The notes under the pieces were generated by a model that saw only the letters and a program-made list of their open reading frames with translations, was not told the DNA's origin and ran no database searches. From Acidimicrobiales bacterium (GTDB taxonomy: Bacteria > Actinomycetota > Acidimicrobiia > Acidimicrobiales > JABEUL01), in contig JABEUL010000246.1 of NCBI GenBank assembly GCA_013044465.1, positions 1 through 15,020 on the forward strand: a stretch of 15,020 bases of DNA, read 5' to 3'. Each line of letters starts with the position of its first letter. Position 1 is the first letter of the stretch. Position numbers and translations under genes: made by a program. Of this stretch, positions 1 to 7,366 are shown piece after piece.

Positions 1-985
1 CGGCGACTGCGTCGCGTTCTCCAACTAATTCAGCCACCGTTGCATCCAATTTTGATTTCGCAAAGTCGTTGTGATCGATACCTTTTTCGACTTTGAAACT
101 GCCTCCGTCAGAAAGAATTGGATATCCAAAAATTAATCCTTCTGGGATTCCGTACTCACCATGAGACACAACTGCCAGTGATTCGCAGTCACCCGGCATA
201 GTTTCACCAACCAACGAACGAACTGAATCAACAACGCCATTGGCTGCAGACGCTGCCGAAGAAGCTCCTCTAGCAGCAATTATTGCAGCGCCTCGTTGTT
301 GGACTGATGATATGAACTCACCTTCAAGCCATGATCTATCGGTAATTACATCGGGCACCGGAATTCCCTTGATTGTTGCATGATCAAAATCAGGGAACTG
401 GGTGGAAGAATGGTTTCCCCAAATAGCTACGTGGGAAACCTCAGTTACTGGCACCCCTGCTTTATTGGCCAATAGCGAAGATCCTCTATTTTGATCCAGA
501 CGCGTCATTGCAAACCATCTTTCATCAGGAATCTCAGGTGCATGTGCTCTTGCAATTAAACAGTTTGTATTACAAGGGTTTCCAACCACCAATATTCTGA
601 CATCGCTATTGGCATTCTTTTGGATAGCTTCTCCCTGGGGACCGAAAATTCCCCCGTTTATTGCCAATAAGTCGTTGCGCTCCATCCCCTGTTTTCTAGG
701 GACTGAACCTACTAACAAAGCCCAAGACGAACCGTTGAATGCAGTGTTCAACTCAGAAGTTGTGTCTATGGAAGAAAGAAGTGGGAATGCACAATCTTGA
801 AGCTCCATTTCTACACCTTCAAGTGCTCCCATAGCTGGCTCCACTTCAAGAAGTCTAAGTGCAACACTTTGTTCCGGGCCAAACATTTCGCCCGAAGCAA
901 TCCTAAATAAAAGGGAATAGCCAATTTGCCCCGCAGCTCCGGTCACGGTTACAGTTATTGGATTCGACTTCGTCGATGCTGTCAT
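1..985 (-). CDS. mdh: Malate dehydrogenase, cytosolic type (C-terminus cut by window edge)
   Basis: It interconverts malate and oxaloacetate with NAD in the TCA cycle. 328 codons are visible from the ATG at 985 and no stop is reached; family members of this type end within a few residues of here, so only the extreme C-terminus is missing. Visible motifs are the Rossmann loop GAAGQIG (residues 16-22), an acidic residue E47 at the end of strand 2 that fits NAD preference, substrate-binding arginines in VPRKQGMERNDLL (R97, R103), GNPCNTN (135-141), the catalytic Asp in TRLDQNR (D164) and the catalytic His in WGNHSS (H192). An AGGAGA ribosome site lies 6 bases before the ATG. The gap to icd upstream is 43 bp with no obvious terminator, so co-transcription with icd is likely. 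Confidence in the family is high. Confidence 0.96.
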   Translation of the reverse strand, partial: MTASTKSNPITVTVTGAAGQIGYSLLFRIASGEMFGPEQSVALRLLEVEPAMGALEGVEMELQDCAFPLLSSIDTTSELNTAFNGSSWALLVGSVPRKQGMERNDLLAINGGIFGPQGEAIQKNANSDVRILVVGNPCNTNCLIARAHAPEIPDERWFAMTRLDQNRGSSLLANKAGVPVTEVSHVAIWGNHSSTQFPDFDHATIKGIPVPDVITDRSWLEGEFISSVQQRGAAIIAARGASSAASAANGVVDSVRSLVGETMPGDCESLAVVSHGEYGIPEGLIFGYPILSDGGSFKVEKGIDHNDFAKSKLDATVAELVGERDAVA

Positions 986-1028
986 AATTATCTCCTATTT
1001 AATTAACTTTAACTCTCTATAATAGATA

Positions 1029-2225
1029 CTAAAGCCTGTCAATAATCGCTGATGCGAACTCCGAACACTTTACTTCAGTTGCATCTGCCCTGAGCCTCGC
1101 AAAGTCATATGTGACAATTCCTTGTGAAATCGTCTGTGCCAATGCATTAACAATAGAGCTTGCAACTTCATCCCATCCAAGGTGCTCAAACATCATTACG
1201 CCAGATAAAATGACTGAACCTGGATTGACTTTGTCTTGACCAGCATACTTGGGAGCAGTTCCATGAGTAGCCTCAAAAATGCCATGCCCAGTTACGTAGT
1301 TGATATTGGCGCCGGGTGCAATTCCAATTCCCCCAACTTGGGCGGCAAGGGCATCTGATAGATAATCTCCATTTAGATTGGTAGTTGCAATTACGTCATA
1401 CTCGGTCGGCCTGATTAGAATTTGCTGCAACATATTGTCTGCAATTGCATCCTTGACCAACAGTTTTTCACCAGGCTCGCCATGACAGTCATCCCAGCCG
1501 ACGGCCACGTCATCGAACTCCTCTTTTACCAATTCGTAACCCCAAGAGCGAAAAGCACCTTCTGTGAATTTCTGGATATTTCCTTTGTGCACTATTGTGA
1601 CACTTTTTCGCTTTCGGCTAAGTGCGTACTTAATTGATGCTCTAATAAGTCGCTTTGAACCAGTGATCGATACCGGTTTTATTCCAATACCAGAGTCTTG
1701 TCTAATATCCCATCCCATCTCATCATGAAGATATGCAATCAATTTAACTGCCTCATCGCTACCTTGTGCTAGCTCATAGCCTGCATAAACATCTTCAGTA
1801 TTTTCCCGGAATATAACCATATCTACCCGCTCGGGATGGACTACTGGAGAGGGTACACCCTCAAACCAACGAACTGGGCGCAAACAGACGTACAGGTCAA
1901 GAATCTGCCTAAGAGCGACATTGAGAGATCTGATTCCTCCTCCAACAGGAGTAGTTAGGGGGCCCTTTATTCCAATTAAGTACTCCCTAAATTTATTTAC
2001 AGTTTCCTCGGGAAGCCACTCGCCTGTCTCATCAAATGCCTTTTGTCCAGCTAGAACTTCCAGCCATTGAATTTTTTTGCCATGTTTAGCACATGCAGCA
2101 TCCATTACCGCTTTTGCAGCCGGCCATATATCTATGCCGGTTCCATCACCTTCAATGAACGGAATTATTGGATTGTCAGATACAACCAGGGACCCATCTT
2201 GTGATTTCGAAATTTTTTCAGCCAT
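1029..2225 (-). CDS. icd: NADP-dependent isocitrate dehydrogenase, E. coli-like type I
   Basis: It oxidatively decarboxylates isocitrate to 2-oxoglutarate in the TCA cycle. From the ATG at 2225 the protein is 398 residues and aligns along its length with E. coli Icd: IEGDGTG near the N-terminus, the substrate-binding stretch GGGIRSLNVALRQ, VHKGNIQKFTEG, NLNGDYLSDALAAQ and ATHGTAPKYAGQDKVNPGS. NADP-type residues are present: K326-Y327 in PKYAG, and Y373 and R377 in TYDFAR. The serine phosphorylated by AceK in E. coli is conserved as S100. The reading frame stays open upstream to a TTG at 2276, but its AAGGA directly abuts the codon and the extra 17 residues do not match the family, so I prefer 2225 even though it lacks a clear Shine-Dalgarno. 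Many high-GC actinomycetes use an unrelated monomeric enzyme instead. Confidence 0.95.
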   Translation of the reverse strand: MAEKISKSQDGSLVVSDNPIIPFIEGDGTGIDIWPAAKAVMDAACAKHGKKIQWLEVLAGQKAFDETGEWLPEETVNKFREYLIGIKGPLTTPVGGGIRSLNVALRQILDLYVCLRPVRWFEGVPSPVVHPERVDMVIFRENTEDVYAGYELAQGSDEAVKLIAYLHDEMGWDIRQDSGIGIKPVSITGSKRLIRASIKYALSRKRKSVTIVHKGNIQKFTEGAFRSWGYELVKEEFDDVAVGWDDCHGEPGEKLLVKDAIADNMLQQILIRPTEYDVIATTNLNGDYLSDALAAQVGGIGIAPGANINYVTGHGIFEATHGTAPKYAGQDKVNPGSVILSGVMMFEHLGWDEVASSIVNALAQTISQGIVTYDFARLRADATEVKCSEFASAIIDRL

Positions 2226-2425
2226 ACTTACGAGACTAGCGCCATAAAGCAAGTCTCCATTCCAAAAAAATACCAATCCTTGTAAGGTTCACCTAAATGC
2301 GAGAATTTTGCCCCATTTAATTGCGCATATTTTTAGAGTATCTAATTTAAAGATAGTGCCATTCTGGCTACATATTAGGAAAATGCTGAATTCACCAAAT
2401 AAATAAATATTTGCAATGTAATTAA

Positions 2426-2438
2426 GGTCATCTTGACC
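2426..2438 (-). terminator. Small hairpin directly after the 460-residue membrane protein gene
   Basis: Five-base arms GGTCA and TGACC enclose a 3-base loop, one base after the stop codon of the membrane protein gene. On the transcribed strand it is followed by TTAATTACATT, only a loose T-tract. It may act as a weak terminator, but the stem is short. The remainder of the gap up to icd is AT-rich, and I see no convincing promoter in it. Confidence 0.25.
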
Positions 2439-2439
2439 G

Positions 2440-3822
2440 CTATGAAGATGCCTGAGTATAACTTCGGGACTCTAAACTCGAAGTCAAATTAGATATCATG
2501 CTTGGATCAAATGGAGCTAGATTTGTAGAAAAAGCAGACAGGTTAACCATGATTCTTCCCGCCTGGATAAAAACTGCCGTATATGGAATCAATATCTGTC
2601 CTTGTGGGAGTCCGCTCGATGCTCCTGTAATAGTTAAGGCAATATTTGCCACAAATCCGTGGACTACCTCACCAGTATGCGAGGGAAGTGTGAGTACCTC
2701 ACTATCCTGGAGTGACTCGCTTATGCCGTTGGCTGGCGTGCCTAGACCAAACAAAAATTCTGAATTGTAATACTCACCGACACAGTTGGCACTTCCGACA
2801 TTTCCAAGAGCATTCATAAATGGCGAAATTACATCGGCGCTCGACTCCAAAATAATCGTCGAGTTGATTTCTGTAACAGATTTTGCAAGCTTGCCAAAAG
2901 CGGGATTTGCAGTTGCGGGAGTCTTGGTATAGCCAAAAATTGGTGAAACTGCAGTGTTAGTCGGGTCATTTGTAAGGAGAGATTTAGTCATATTAGTAGC
3001 AGGCCCAGTGATCCCGAGACAATTTTCAAAGGCAGTCAGGGCCTTGCTCATGGCAGCAACCCCAGAATTTCCTGCACCAGAATTATTCCCACTCGAGCAA
3101 TTGCTACTCGTACACCCAGCAGATATTGCGGAAAATCCGCTAGGCATGTCACTTGCAGTTAGGTTCACGGCATTGCCAACTTGTTGTATTGAGGCAGTTG
3201 ACGGTGGTCCAGTCAGGCTACTACTTGCCCCAATTAGTGAATATCCCAAAACTCCCCCACCAAATACAAATGCGACGAGCACGACAATTAATAGTACTAC
3301 CATTAACTTTCTAGAAGATTTTGAACTACTTTGAGGACTATAGATATTCGTGCCACCATATATAGTGGCACCGCCATATGAAGCAGTAGTTCCGTAAGGT
3401 GAAGCATAAGGACTAGCCGGGCCATATGCAGGCGTAGCCGAAGCTGGTGAAGGGTATGATGCAGGCGAATAAACTGGAGCCTGAACTTGTGATGGGTCCC
3501 AGTGGGCCACATGGGCGTTAATCGAGGCAACCCAGTCCGAACCGTATTGAGTGTTTTTCACAAGAATTCGCAACTGTTCACTTCCTGCAGTGAAGGCCAT
3601 TTCCCAACCTGGCGAACCATCACTCAAAGTTGTCGGAGATTTTGCCACAAAACCTTGAACACTGTGCCATCCGAGCGAAAATGACTGCCCCTCCATTGAA
3701 CTTTTAATCTCTAGCCCAGTTTCACTCAGTAAAACTGTGTTATCTCCAACTACAGTTCCTCCTAGTTCGGCTTGCCGTACTAGGTCGACATGATCAAGCG
3801 TTATCGCGGTGGAATCACTCAT
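2440..3822 (-). CDS. Membrane-anchored protein of unknown function with a PH-like N-terminus and a secreted C-terminal domain
   Basis: I do not recognise a named family. The 460-residue protein has three parts. Residues 1-110 look like a small beta-rich domain ending in a helix (GSDWVASINAHVAHW), resembling a PH-like fold; this is inference from pattern only. Residues 111-167 form a low-complexity linker rich in Pro, Ala, Ser, Tyr and Gly. One membrane segment (about 173-198) follows basic residues SSRK, predicting a cytoplasmic N-terminus. Residues 200-460 would be outside the cell and rich in Ser, Thr and Asn, with four cysteines (237, 242, 268, 347) that could form two disulfides. The pattern LTASDMPSGF, then a Cys-containing segment, then SPIFGY recalls extracellular sensor or lipoprotein-like domains common in actinobacteria. 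The ATG at 3822 has no Shine-Dalgarno, but a promoter-like site lies just upstream. It sits between metF and icd with no evident metabolic link. Confidence 0.85.
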   Translation of the reverse strand: MSDSTAITLDHVDLVRQAELGGTVVGDNTVLLSETGLEIKSSMEGQSFSLGWHSVQGFVAKSPTTLSDGSPGWEMAFTAGSEQLRILVKNTQYGSDWVASINAHVAHWDPSQVQAPVYSPASYPSPASATPAYGPASPYASPYGTTASYGGATIYGGTNIYSPQSSSKSSRKLMVVLLIVVLVAFVFGGGVLGYSLIGASSSLTGPPSTASIQQVGNAVNLTASDMPSGFSAISAGCTSSNCSSGNNSGAGNSGVAAMSKALTAFENCLGITGPATNMTKSLLTNDPTNTAVSPIFGYTKTPATANPAFGKLAKSVTEINSTIILESSADVISPFMNALGNVGSANCVGEYYNSEFLFGLGTPANGISESLQDSEVLTLPSHTGEVVHGFVANIALTITGASSGLPQGQILIPYTAVFIQAGRIMVNLSAFSTNLAPFDPSMISNLTSSLESRSYTQASS

Positions 3823-3840
3823 TACATAACAATATGACAG

Positions 3841-3868
3841 ATTTTACCCAATGGCGCACTTTTCACAA
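3841..3868 (-). promoter_or_regulatory. Likely sigma-70-type promoter for the membrane protein gene
   Basis: On the minus strand a -35-like TTGTGA (3863-3868) is followed after 16 bases by TAAAAT (3841-3846), preceded by TGGG. Transcription would begin near 3834, leaving only about a dozen bases before the ATG at 3822, so the message would be nearly leaderless. This agrees with the absence of a Shine-Dalgarno sequence. It implies separate expression from metF, whose stop codon is at 3950. The assignment rests on matching the consensus by eye. Confidence 0.45.
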
Positions 3869-3949
3869 CTATTTCCAAAATATGGCCAATTATTAGGGTG
3901 TTTTCTGCCAAATCCAGCTATTACTGGCCTGCAAAAGTTGGAATCACTT

Positions 3950-4849
3950 TCAAAAATTACTGTTGGGGGTTTCAGAAGTGGCTGGGTTTAAGTTAAGAGC
4001 GTCATAAATTTCACGAGTAGCAGTCGAACGATTTAATGTGTAGAAGTGAAGCCCTGGGCACCCTTTGTCTAGAAGTTTTTGACAGAGTTCAACTGCCATT
4101 TCTATTCCAGCTCTCTTAACTGCCCCAGTAGGATCTTTTGAACTACTGTTCTGAGCATTCTCTAATTTTTCTATCATTTTCGGCGGAACAGAAGCTCCCA
4201 TTGTCTTAATGCTTCCAACAGAGCTAAGCCTTTCTATGGGCAATATTCCGGGAAGTACGGGTTTGTCAACACCAAGTGCGGACAGGTCATCTACTAACGC
4301 CATATAGTGATCTACTTCGAAAAAAAACTGCGTAATTGCAAAATCAGCCTTTCTCAGTTTCTCGGCTAAATGCCTTCGGTCTGACTCCATGTCAGAAGAG
4401 TCCGGATGTCCTTGGGGCTGGGCGGCCACACCAATTGAAAAACCTCCAATCGCTTGTGCAAGTTCAACAAGCTCAATTGCATAAGTTAACTCACCATATT
4501 TTTGGTCCTCTCCCTTGGGTGGGTCACCTCCTAGTGCCATTAAATTAACTACTCCGGCTTTTCTAAGGTCAAGTAAAATTTCTGCCAATTCAAGTCTTGT
4601 GTGATCAACGCAAATTAAATGCGCCATCGGAATCAGAGCTGTTGTTTGTTTCAACCCCGCTACAAGATCGTGAGTTCGCTTTCTAGAAGACCTTCCTCCA
4701 CGGTAGGTGACAGATACAAAAGATGGGGAAAGTGGCACTAGATCGTGCAATACCCTAACTAGTTGAGCTTGCTCCTCATCATTCTTCGGAGGGAAGAATT
4801 CAAAAGAAAATGTCCTTCCCTTTTTTAACATCTCAGAAATTTGTGTCAT
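3950..4849 (-). CDS. metF: 5,10-methylenetetrahydrofolate reductase, divergent at FAD-contact positions
   Basis: It reduces methylene-tetrahydrofolate to methyl-tetrahydrofolate, the methyl donor for methionine synthesis. The protein is 299 residues, normal for the bacterial enzyme, and should form a TIM barrel. Conserved features are FSFEFFPPK with catalytic E17, VSVTY (46-49 region), HLIC (H77), GGDPP (D109), AITQFFF (Q174), PGILPI and HFYTLNR (R274). Aligned to the E. coli enzyme, several flavin-contacting positions differ: R118 becomes G107, Y152 becomes Q144, N168 becomes H160 and R171 becomes E163, and VTYGA reads VTYRG. The substrate-side residues remain, so the reaction is probably retained, while flavin use is open to question. 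The start is 11 bp after the folD stop, with only a weak AAAAAGA ribosome site, which suggests an operon with folD. Confidence 0.93.
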   Translation of the reverse strand: MTQISEMLKKGRTFSFEFFPPKNDEEQAQLVRVLHDLVPLSPSFVSVTYRGGRSSRKRTHDLVAGLKQTTALIPMAHLICVDHTRLELAEILLDLRKAGVVNLMALGGDPPKGEDQKYGELTYAIELVELAQAIGGFSIGVAAQPQGHPDSSDMESDRRHLAEKLRKADFAITQFFFEVDHYMALVDDLSALGVDKPVLPGILPIERLSSVGSIKTMGASVPPKMIEKLENAQNSSSKDPTGAVKRAGIEMAVELCQKLLDKGCPGLHFYTLNRSTATREIYDALNLNPATSETPNSNF

Positions 4850-4860
4850 TTTGTCTTTTT

Positions 4861-5721
4861 CTATCCAAACTTTCCAAAAGCGGCATCCATGGCATTTCTA
4901 AAAAGCATAGCTACTGTAGTTGGGCCAACTCCACCTACTCTCGGCGTAATGAATGAAGCTACTTCTTCGACTTCTTCTAAAACATCAGGCAATAACTTAT
5001 TTCCCTCATAGCGCACCCCTGCTCCAATTACTACAGCACCTACTTTGACATCTGTTTTGGTAATGATTCCCGGCACGCCAACTGCCCCTATTACAATATC
5101 TGCCTCCCTCGTGTAATCTCTCCAATTCAAGACTCCACTGTGCAAAATCGTGACCGCAGCGTCTGCACCTGCCCGTTTTTGCGACAAAAGTAGTGAAAGC
5201 GGTCGTCCAAGAGTTAACCCTCTGCCCAAAATTGCGACGTGTTTGCCACCAATTTCAATTTGATAGTACTTAAGAATTGCCTCAATCCCAGCAGGCGTAC
5301 AAGGAATGGGCCCAGGAATACTTAGAGCCAGCCTGCCCATATTCATTGGATGCATGCCATCTGCATCCTTATTGGGCAATACTTCAGACAGTGCCTTGTC
5401 AAAATCAATTCCACTAGGAGCTGGATACTGAATCAGCATTGCATCTACATTGGGATCGTTATTAAAACTCTCAACGGATCGCAGTAAATCTTCGGTTGTA
5501 GCACTTCTGGATAAATGGATATGAGGTGATTCAAATCCAAGCTCTTGAGCTTTTTTCTGCTTCATTGCAATATATCTTGCACTCGAGGCATCATCGCCAA
5601 CAAGTATTGTAGCTAGTCCCGGCTTTCTTCCCTTTTCTTGGAGAAATATTGCCGAACTTTCTAAGACTTCCTTTTCAATTGATTCTGCAACAGGTTTCCC
5701 AGGCATAAGCACCGCTGTCAT
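4861..5721 (-). CDS. folD: Bifunctional methylenetetrahydrofolate dehydrogenase / methenyltetrahydrofolate cyclohydrolase
   Basis: It interconverts 5,10-methylene- and 10-formyl-tetrahydrofolate in the cytoplasm and so supplies the cofactor used by PurN and PurH. At 286 residues it has the usual length. Catalytic residues are all visible: Y50 and K54 (YIAMK), Q98 (IQYPAP, usually QLPLP) and D121 (KDADG). The NADP loop GRGLTLGRPLSLLL (166-179) is the actinobacterial form. Two usually strict motifs differ: VIDVG reads VIGAG (231-235) and PVPGGVGPMT reads PRVGGVGPTT (260-269). The ATG at 5721 overlaps the purH stop as TGATG, sharing one base, which implies translational coupling. metF follows after 11 bp. 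The identification is secure; the altered motifs are noted as a finding. Confidence 0.95.
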   Translation of the reverse strand: MTAVLMPGKPVAESIEKEVLESSAIFLQEKGRKPGLATILVGDDASSARYIAMKQKKAQELGFESPHIHLSRSATTEDLLRSVESFNNDPNVDAMLIQYPAPSGIDFDKALSEVLPNKDADGMHPMNMGRLALSIPGPIPCTPAGIEAILKYYQIEIGGKHVAILGRGLTLGRPLSLLLSQKRAGADAAVTILHSGVLNWRDYTREADIVIGAVGVPGIITKTDVKVGAVVIGAGVRYEGNKLLPDVLEEVEEVASFITPRVGGVGPTTVAMLFRNAMDAAFGKFG

Positions 5722-7289
5722 CAGTGTCTAAAATGCCTTTCCCCGGTGAGAATCATCGCCACACCTTGTTCATCTGCAGCCGCTATGACTTCAGCATCCC
5801 TCACGCTTCCACCTGGTTGGACCACAACCTTGACACCAGCTCTCACCACTGCGTCTAGTCCGTCTCGAAATGGGAAAAATGCATCAGATGCCCCAGCTCC
5901 CCCACTAGCTCTCCCATCCGCCTTTTTCTCCGCTATTTCAGCGGCAACTACACGGCTTTGCTGACCAGCTCCCACTCCGAGCACCTGCCCATTGCAAACC
6001 AGTACTATCGCATTCGAGGTAGTTCTGGCACAAACTAACCATGCGAGAGCTGCATCTCGCCAACCTTGTTCGTCAGGCACTGCTTCTGTGACAACAGTCC
6101 AGGTACCTCCATCTGGGCCGGCTACGATGTCTGGCTCTTGGACGAGGAACCCACCATCGATTGTTCGAAGTTCGAGACCCCTGGGGCCCGGTTTTTTGGC
6201 ACTTAGGACTCTGAGCACTTTCCTTTTTTCCTTAAAGAGTTCAATAGCGTCAGGATCATAAGATGGGGCTATTAAAACGTCAGCCTGCGGATTTTCAAGG
6301 ATAGTTTGAGCCAGTGAGAGATCCACGTGATCAGTAATAGCAACAATTCCTCCGAATGCAGAGATAGGATCGGCATTCATGGCTTTAACGTAGGCATCAC
6401 TTATATCATTGCTTAGAGCAGCCCCACATGCATTTGCATGCTTAATTATTGCAACTGCACTTGGAGTTAGCTCTGTGAGTCGAGACATTTCATCTGCCAG
6501 ACGCCAAGCAGCTTCGGCATCAAATAGGTTCAAGTATGAGAGAGTTTTCCCGGAGTGCTGAACCATTGTATCCATCCAGCCAGTTCTTCCAACTTGGCGA
6601 TATCTGGCGCCATGTTGGTGCGGATTTTCGCCATAGCGAAGTTCGCCTGGAGTTTTTATAATCTCAAAGTTGAGCCTATCAGCCAACACCACTCGGCCGC
6701 CAGGCGTGAGATCACCTCCGGTGGCAAATGTCTTCCCCTCGTCCCCCCGCAGCCATTCGACTATTGCCTTGTCATAGTCCACGCAGTGTTCGAATGCATT
6801 TAGGGCGAGACGTTTCCTGGTTTGATTGCTTAACTTATTTCCATTGTCATGCAACTCTCCGAGGATGACTGGGTACTCTTTTGAATCTACAATGACTCCC
6901 ACATGTGCATGGTTTTTAGCCGCAGCTCTGACCATAGTTGGGCCACCCACATCGATCATTTCGATTCCCGGAGCAGATAAAAATGGGTATAAGTTGCAAA
7001 CTACCAGTTGAAATGGGTCTATCCCATGCCCCGCGAGATCTTCAATATGACTTATTTTATCCAGGTCGGCCAGTATTGCACCATGAATTTTGGGGTGAAG
7101 AGTCTTAACCCTTCCACCCAACATTTCAGGAGCTCCCGTAACTTCTTCCACGCTCATATGCGCAATGCTCGCTCCAGCTAGAGCTTCAGAAGTTCCGCCC
7201 GAAGATACTATCTCCCAGCCCAAATCCTGGAGACCTCTTGCAAAGGCTTCCAATCCCGTTTTGTCATATACTGAAATGAGGGCTCTCAA
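5721..7289 (-). CDS. purH: Bifunctional AICAR transformylase / IMP cyclohydrolase
   Basis: It carries out the last two steps of de novo IMP synthesis: formylation of AICAR using 10-formyl-tetrahydrofolate, then ring closure. The protein has 522 residues. The N-terminal IMP cyclohydrolase (MGS-like) domain, about 1-190, shows GGRVKTLHPKIHG (58-70), NLYPF (99-103) and IDVGGPTMVRAAAKNH. The transformylase domain shows LRYGENPHQ (217-225), K283-H284 in KHANACG (usually KHTNPCG), GAGQQSR (440-446), ASDAFFPFRDG and a standard RHFRH ending. The segment between YPF and IDVGG is about 9 residues shorter than in E. coli. The start is TTG at 7289: the protein opens directly with RALISV as the family does, and an AAGGAG site (7299-7304) lies 9 bases upstream. 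It is coupled by overlap to folD and follows purN after 77 bp. Confidence 0.96.
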   Translation of the reverse strand: MRALISVYDKTGLEAFARGLQDLGWEIVSSGGTSEALAGASIAHMSVEEVTGAPEMLGGRVKTLHPKIHGAILADLDKISHIEDLAGHGIDPFQLVVCNLYPFLSAPGIEMIDVGGPTMVRAAAKNHAHVGVIVDSKEYPVILGELHDNGNKLSNQTRKRLALNAFEHCVDYDKAIVEWLRGDEGKTFATGGDLTPGGRVVLADRLNFEIIKTPGELRYGENPHQHGARYRQVGRTGWMDTMVQHSGKTLSYLNLFDAEAAWRLADEMSRLTELTPSAVAIIKHANACGAALSNDISDAYVKAMNADPISAFGGIVAITDHVDLSLAQTILENPQADVLIAPSYDPDAIELFKEKRKVLRVLSAKKPGPRGLELRTIDGGFLVQEPDIVAGPDGGTWTVVTEAVPDEQGWRDAALAWLVCARTTSNAIVLVCNGQVLGVGAGQQSRVVAAEIAEKKADGRASGGAGASDAFFPFRDGLDAVVRAGVKVVVQPGGSVRDAEVIAAADEQGVAMILTGERHFRH

Positions 7290-7298
7290 ACTATTTAA

Positions 7299-7304
7299 CT
7301 CCTT
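7299..7304 (-). promoter_or_regulatory. Shine-Dalgarno site that fixes the TTG start of purH
   Basis: The minus strand reads AAGGAG here, followed by 9 bases and then TTG at 7289-7287. No ATG lies nearby in frame, and the protein from this TTG begins exactly where PurH homologues begin their first beta strand. This makes a non-ATG start the best reading. Confidence 0.75.
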
Positions 7305-7366
7305 TTTACCTACAGCTAATCCTAGGCGAGTATTCGATCACGAAATAATCAAAGCGTAGTGTCCCT

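Noticed and set aside
2226..2276. N-terminal extension of icd to a TTG at 2276
   Set aside because: The AAGGA directly abuts the TTG with no spacer, and the extra residues (FFWNGDLLYGAS) do not match the family, whose N-terminus fits the ATG at 2225.
3303..3530. Second minus-strand open frame inside the linker of the membrane protein gene, considered as an overlapping gene
   Set aside because: It is a shifted reading of repetitive Pro/Ala/Tyr codons, rich in His, Leu and Met with no domain pattern; the main frame is clearly coding on both sides.
3914..3927. CCAG/CTGG hairpin after metF considered as a terminator
   Set aside because: The stem is only four pairs with no T-tract following on the transcribed strand; too weak to annotate.
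5745..6200. Locally higher GC in the 3' part of purH, considered as transferred or recombined DNA
   Set aside because: Sampled lines are only moderately richer than neighbours, and the encoded residues are a normal continuous PurH C-terminus.
7290..7366. purN-purH gap considered as a promoter or riboswitch region
   Set aside because: It is only 77 bp, has no convincing -35/-10 pair and only a four-pair TTCG/CGAA stem; just the Shine-Dalgarno can be supported.
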